The notes under the pieces: generated by a model
Told to the model about the DNA's origin: nothing
What the model saw: only the letters and a program-made list of their open reading frames with translations
Databases searched by the model: none
Origin: Desulfovibrio sp.
GTDB taxonomy: Bacteria > Desulfobacterota > Desulfovibrionia > Desulfovibrionales > Desulfovibrionaceae
DNA length: 8,452 nt
NCBI GenBank assembly: GCA_014804915.1
Contig: JAAUYW010000005.1
Coordinates: 2,439-10,890, forward strand
Reading direction: 5' to 3'
Shown: piece by piece, positions 6,901-8,452 of the stretch
How the letters are laid out: every line of letters begins with the position of its first letter
Position numbering within the stretch: position 1 is the stretch's first letter
Position numbers and translations under genes: made by a program

Positions 6901-7024
6901 CGCGCTGGCTTTCTTTCTCTACCAGCACAAGGCCTATGTGCGCCTTATGGCAAGGTTGTGCCATCCAGGCCGCAGTCACGAGGCCGGTTCCAGGCAAGCG
7001 GCATTCAATGCGCAGGAGGCGTAA
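3995..7024 (+). CDS. Uncharacterised 1009-residue protein: degenerate PHP-like barrel plus multi-helix membrane domain
   Basis: I do not recognise a named family. Residues 1-155 are mostly helical. Residues 158-240 follow the PHP metal-hydrolase pattern: DDH (162-164), KTPTHLIMDAW, KGIRDITV, a GIE motif (E223) and DHYVNLFW (H231). Candidate later barrel strands are HLEIFN (436-441) and RLGTSSGG (516-523). PHP ligands appear lost at three early places (Y166, Y195, E196) and in the last motif, so catalysis is doubtful. Residues 470-500 are charged and coiled-coil-like. Residues 553-651 hold C558, C564, C589, C607, C610 and C651 with several His, including HxxC- and CxxC-type spacings. About six membrane helices follow (roughly 651-669, 672-690, 718-741, 756-773, 788-812, 818-842), then a soluble tail of about 165 residues. 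ATG 3995 has GGAGG at 3978-3982, with a 12-base spacer. The gene is 64 bases after the HydG-like gene on the same strand. Existence as a gene is very secure; the PHP call is inference. Confidence 0.9.
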   Translation: MPERWSDLYFDKKDRSILVLVNRILESRDTPSITGLFNPNLNPHGIKELAASPVARMAYAVINLLRNLDAGASQAKDRLLALEVLYDEVLNSAHSTLRRNTARVLMQIMKEMVRAHGNRLAQLKLAHDFRRVVNGTPRIVREMLKRYHLPEMPEQWNQLAFDDHVYDANTKGRKTPTHLIMDAWIKGIRDITVGYEYWVPAEAARELLQAASITGITVRIGIEYRVPFYDHYVNLFWIPRGFASNEDFLEFLHTPKAVEIMKAGREVLAWKKERILGLLKVWNDNGRKELQRQWEEEIPELTAEEFLEIVGRGQPSSQHVAEALLRHVLPVAKRRAEKLALEDSQGARAEINWLEQMGADTITETWLNPATHPELIDMGKPPAREEMPELLRLSPFELVSELQQVNQGYRLVLGVAGLSVMDVAEFLADCRGAVTHLEIFNMKGWIDGQMRDIAAIGNLQRALNLGLGPRVKQIIRQIIRHLEQQQEEERAEKFRGILREVPRLWEHYRHSPLKSRLGTSSGGRRAYGMGLVLIETLPPRAIAELKRKDNDSHTIPICSPVEECDIYRQPENPTFWQSVGAKMRRLPGCSHLGMEKRSEWKTASEYCRVCSHGNIANLGGLNQAQRNHLLPEKEHKGKISPGISYLNTTFCNWVKVIVGFLPSFASFLYTQDWWLLAWFGTFIWFGITGVRNVIQMIFAARGLSRGTLIHWKDQVSISRICDSLMYTGISVLLLEVMIRVWLLQDGFGLTVENDSTIVFAVLNIVNGFYICAHNIFRGFPREAAVGNLFRSAVAIPVSSLYDWLFFNFLLACGVANPEIYLIPSAAIVSKTASDTVAAIIEGYADSQVNLRMRRWDYKHKIENVFSCYTRLELLFPEEDALMLVSRAGGLNGQGGEKGRELEKAFIINALDLMYFWYYQPRAQEAFKKILLTMPDADKAVLMRAQLVLTREREISQMLVDGLLGRNFSAALAFFLYQHKAYVRLMARLCHPGRSHEAGSRQAAFNAQEA

Positions 7025-7051
7025 GGAGCTGAATGCCTCTTTTGATTGTTC

Positions 7052-7068
7052 CCGGCCTTGAGCGCCGG
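7052..7068. terminator. Weak hairpin between convergent genes
   Basis: CCGGC (7052-7056) and GCCGG (7064-7068) form a 5-bp GC stem with a 7-base loop. It sits in the 50-base gap where the 1009-residue gene (stop at 7024) and the ComF gene (stop at 7075) converge. There is no proper T-run on either strand, so it is at best a weak or Rho-assisted terminator. Confidence 0.25.
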
Positions 7069-7074
7069 CTGATT

Positions 7075-7839
7075 TCACACCAGCGGAGTGCGGGCCACAA
7101 ACAGCGCGTGCACTTCCCTGGCTCCTGCTTCAAGCAGCGCCCTGGTGGCTTCCGCGCAAGTGCTTCCGGTAGTCATGACATCATCAAGCAGCCAGATTAC
7201 GGAGTCTGCGACCGCATCCGAAGCCCTGAACGCGCCCTGCAAATTCTGGCGTCTGGCCTGGGCGCCAAGAGACTCCTGGGGCGGAGAGCGGCGGGTCCGC
7301 CATAACAGGCCGGAAGCAGTTCTGAAGCCGGTGAGTTTGGCAAGCCTGCGCCCCAGCTCATGCGCCTGGTTAAAGCCGCGTTTGCGCAAGCCTGACGGAT
7401 GCTGGGGTATGGCCAGAATCAGGTTCGGCGCAGGCAGGATCTGGCAGGCTTGCAGGAGAAAATCGGCCAGAGTGCGGATGATCTGCAGCTCGGCATCATA
7501 TTTGAGCCTGAGTATCAGATCGCGCAAATTGCCATCATAAATTCCATAATAGGCAAGACCGTGCCAGGGCGGTTTTTCCCTGGCGCACTTGCTGCAGAGT
7601 CGGGCGGCGCCCAGGCCCGGATTTGGCAGTCCGCACAGGCGGCAGCGCAGGCCGGAATATTGCGCAAGGGTTAGCTGGCAGGCCGGACACAGCCGGAGAG
7701 AAGCAAAGTCCCCCCTTAGTTCGCCAGGAAAATAGGGGGCGCTGCAATGGCTGCATCGCCGCTGGTTGAAGCCGAGCCATTCCGCGAATGCCGGCAAGCC
7801 GGCCAGCCAGCGCAGGGCGCCAGGGCGGCTCGCATTCAC
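7075..7839 (-). CDS. ComF-family phosphoribosyltransferase-like protein
   Basis: This 254-residue protein has full ComF architecture. The N-terminal zinc-binding part contains paired Cys: C29/C32, C51/C54, C66/C69 and C82/C85. Next comes the family signature around 99-115 (GIYDGNLRDLILRLKYD) and IPQHPSGLRKRGFNQAHEL (144-162). The C-terminal type I phosphoribosyltransferase fold has the PRPP loop LLDDVMTTGST (217-227). Members in competent bacteria (ComF, GntX) are cytoplasmic proteins needed for DNA uptake or use of DNA as nutrient; in most bacteria the role and substrate are unknown. The start is GTG 7839, whose GTGA overlaps the TGA stop of the upstream flavoprotein gene by 4 bases. There is no separate ribosome binding site, so translation is probably coupled. 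An ATG at 7835 is out of frame. No other competence gene is in the window. Confidence 0.9.
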   Translation of the reverse strand: MNASRPGALRWLAGLPAFAEWLGFNQRRCSHCSAPYFPGELRGDFASLRLCPACQLTLAQYSGLRCRLCGLPNPGLGAARLCSKCAREKPPWHGLAYYGIYDGNLRDLILRLKYDAELQIIRTLADFLLQACQILPAPNLILAIPQHPSGLRKRGFNQAHELGRRLAKLTGFRTASGLLWRTRRSPPQESLGAQARRQNLQGAFRASDAVADSVIWLLDDVMTTGSTCAEATRALLEAGAREVHALFVARTPLV

Positions 7840-8375
7840 CGGTTTGCCGCAGTTGCCATTCTGGCCAATCCGAAACCCGCCGCATGGGCGGCATCCAGCT
7901 CCTCCTGACCCACATCTGGCAGGGTTTCGAGGCCAGTCAGCAAAAGCGGGCGGCCAATTTCAAGGCCAAAAGGCTTGAGAAACCATTTCAGAGTCAGCAG
8001 GGAGCCGGCGAATAGCTTCTCGCCGCGCTTTCTGGCTGCCGCCATGATCACTGCCGCAGGCCGCAACCCGCTGCTTTCACCTTTTTGGCAATGCCAGAAT
8101 TTCTGGCTGCGGTCGATGAAGAGCTTGAACTGGCCTGGCAGCGCGTAGAAATATACAGGGGAGGCGAAAAGCGCTGCCGGAGCTGTCCGCATGGCGGCAA
8201 ACAGGGCGTCCGCGTCGTCAGGCGCAAGCACGCATTCGCCGCTGTTTTCCAGACAGAAGCCGCAGCCACGGCAGGGCTGGATTCTGCTTGCGCAGAGCCG
8301 GATGATTCGCGCGGCGCCTCCTCCGGCGTCCACGCCGGCAGCGGCGGAATGTGGGGCATGCCGCCTGTCAAGCAC
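7836..8375 (-). CDS. NAD(P)H-dependent FMN reductase / flavodoxin-like iron-sulfur flavoprotein (5' end uncertain)
   Basis: The visible 179 residues carry RIIRLCASRIQPCRGCGFC, with C35/C38/C41 in CxxCxxC spacing, a further Cys before DDADALFAAM, then the FMN-site stretch ASPVYFYALPGQFKLFIDR (71-89). This is the pattern of the NADPH-dependent FMN reductase / iron-sulfur flavoprotein family: cytoplasmic FMN-binding oxidoreductases, some of which bind a [4Fe-4S] cluster at the clustered Cys. The usual N-terminal strand and phosphate loop (GSPR..GNT..LL) are not visible. The GTG at 8375 has no ribosome binding site, and the frame stays open to the window edge at 8452 without another good start. 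The true start may therefore lie outside, or a frameshift may displace it. The gene overlaps the ComF gene by 4 bases and is expected to be co-transcribed with it. Confidence 0.75.
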   Translation of the reverse strand: MLDRRHAPHSAAAGVDAGGGAARIIRLCASRIQPCRGCGFCLENSGECVLAPDDADALFAAMRTAPAALFASPVYFYALPGQFKLFIDRSQKFWHCQKGESSGLRPAAVIMAAARKRGEKLFAGSLLTLKWFLKPFGLEIGRPLLLTGLETLPDVGQEELDAAHAAGFGLARMATAANR

Positions 8376-8452
8376 TTTGGCTCGGTGCCGCTTGAGCCTG
8401 GCAAAACCACATTTGCAGGCATGGAATGCGATGTTTTGCTCACGCCCGGGCA

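Noticed and set aside
7052..7068. A strong bidirectional terminator between the convergent genes
   Set aside because: The stem is only 5 bp and neither side carries a T-run, so it is listed only as a weak candidate.
1..8452. CRISPR arrays, tRNA or rRNA genes, insertion sequences, prophage or toxin-antitoxin genes
   Set aside because: No regularly spaced repeats, RNA-gene patterns, transposase motifs or small toxin-like pairs were seen; nearly all DNA is accounted for by the listed genes.

Overview
The window looks like chromosomal DNA of a moderately GC-rich anaerobic bacterium. The best guess is a Desulfovibrio-like (Desulfovibrionales) lineage. The guess rests on a HydG-type radical SAM enzyme, a DUF1640-type small membrane protein beside an Mfd-like N-terminus, and the general flavour of the proteins. 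It is inference from protein character only; there is no rRNA or marker gene here. Nearly all of the DNA is coding. There is no CRISPR array, tRNA, rRNA, insertion sequence or phage gene, and no gene-free gap exceeds about 110 bases.

Layout. Left end, minus strand (1-563): a DUF1640/CCDC90-type coiled-coil protein with one C-terminal membrane anchor, followed 6 bases later by the start of a gene that reads like transcription-repair coupling factor Mfd and runs off the left edge. Their likely promoter lies in the divergent gap at 564-674. Centre, plus strand (675-7024), four genes: a LacA/Maa-type hexapeptide O-acetyltransferase with a TTG start, an AraJ-type MFS efflux permease, a 465-residue HydG-like radical SAM protein, and a 1009-residue protein that I cannot name. 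Right end, minus strand (7075-8452): an NADPH-dependent FMN reductase-like flavoprotein overlapping by 4 bases a ComF-type phosphoribosyltransferase.

How the genes may work together. The acetyltransferase and the efflux permease are 42 bases apart, so a modify-and-export pair for a sugar or other small molecule is reasonable but unproven. The flavoprotein and ComF genes are translationally coupled. The DUF1640 and Mfd-like genes are almost certainly co-transcribed.

The most interesting part is 2533-7024. The HydG-like enzyme keeps both iron-sulfur cluster motifs of HydG (CX3CX2C and CX2CX22C) but has different residues at several otherwise typical HydG stretches, and no HydE, HydF or hydrogenase gene is in the window. 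Sixty-four bases after it lies the 1009-residue protein. It appears to combine a degenerate PHP-type barrel that has lost several metal ligands, a Cys/His-rich linker, and a C-terminal domain of about six membrane helices. Whether these two form a system is open, but they are the best candidates here for undescribed biology.
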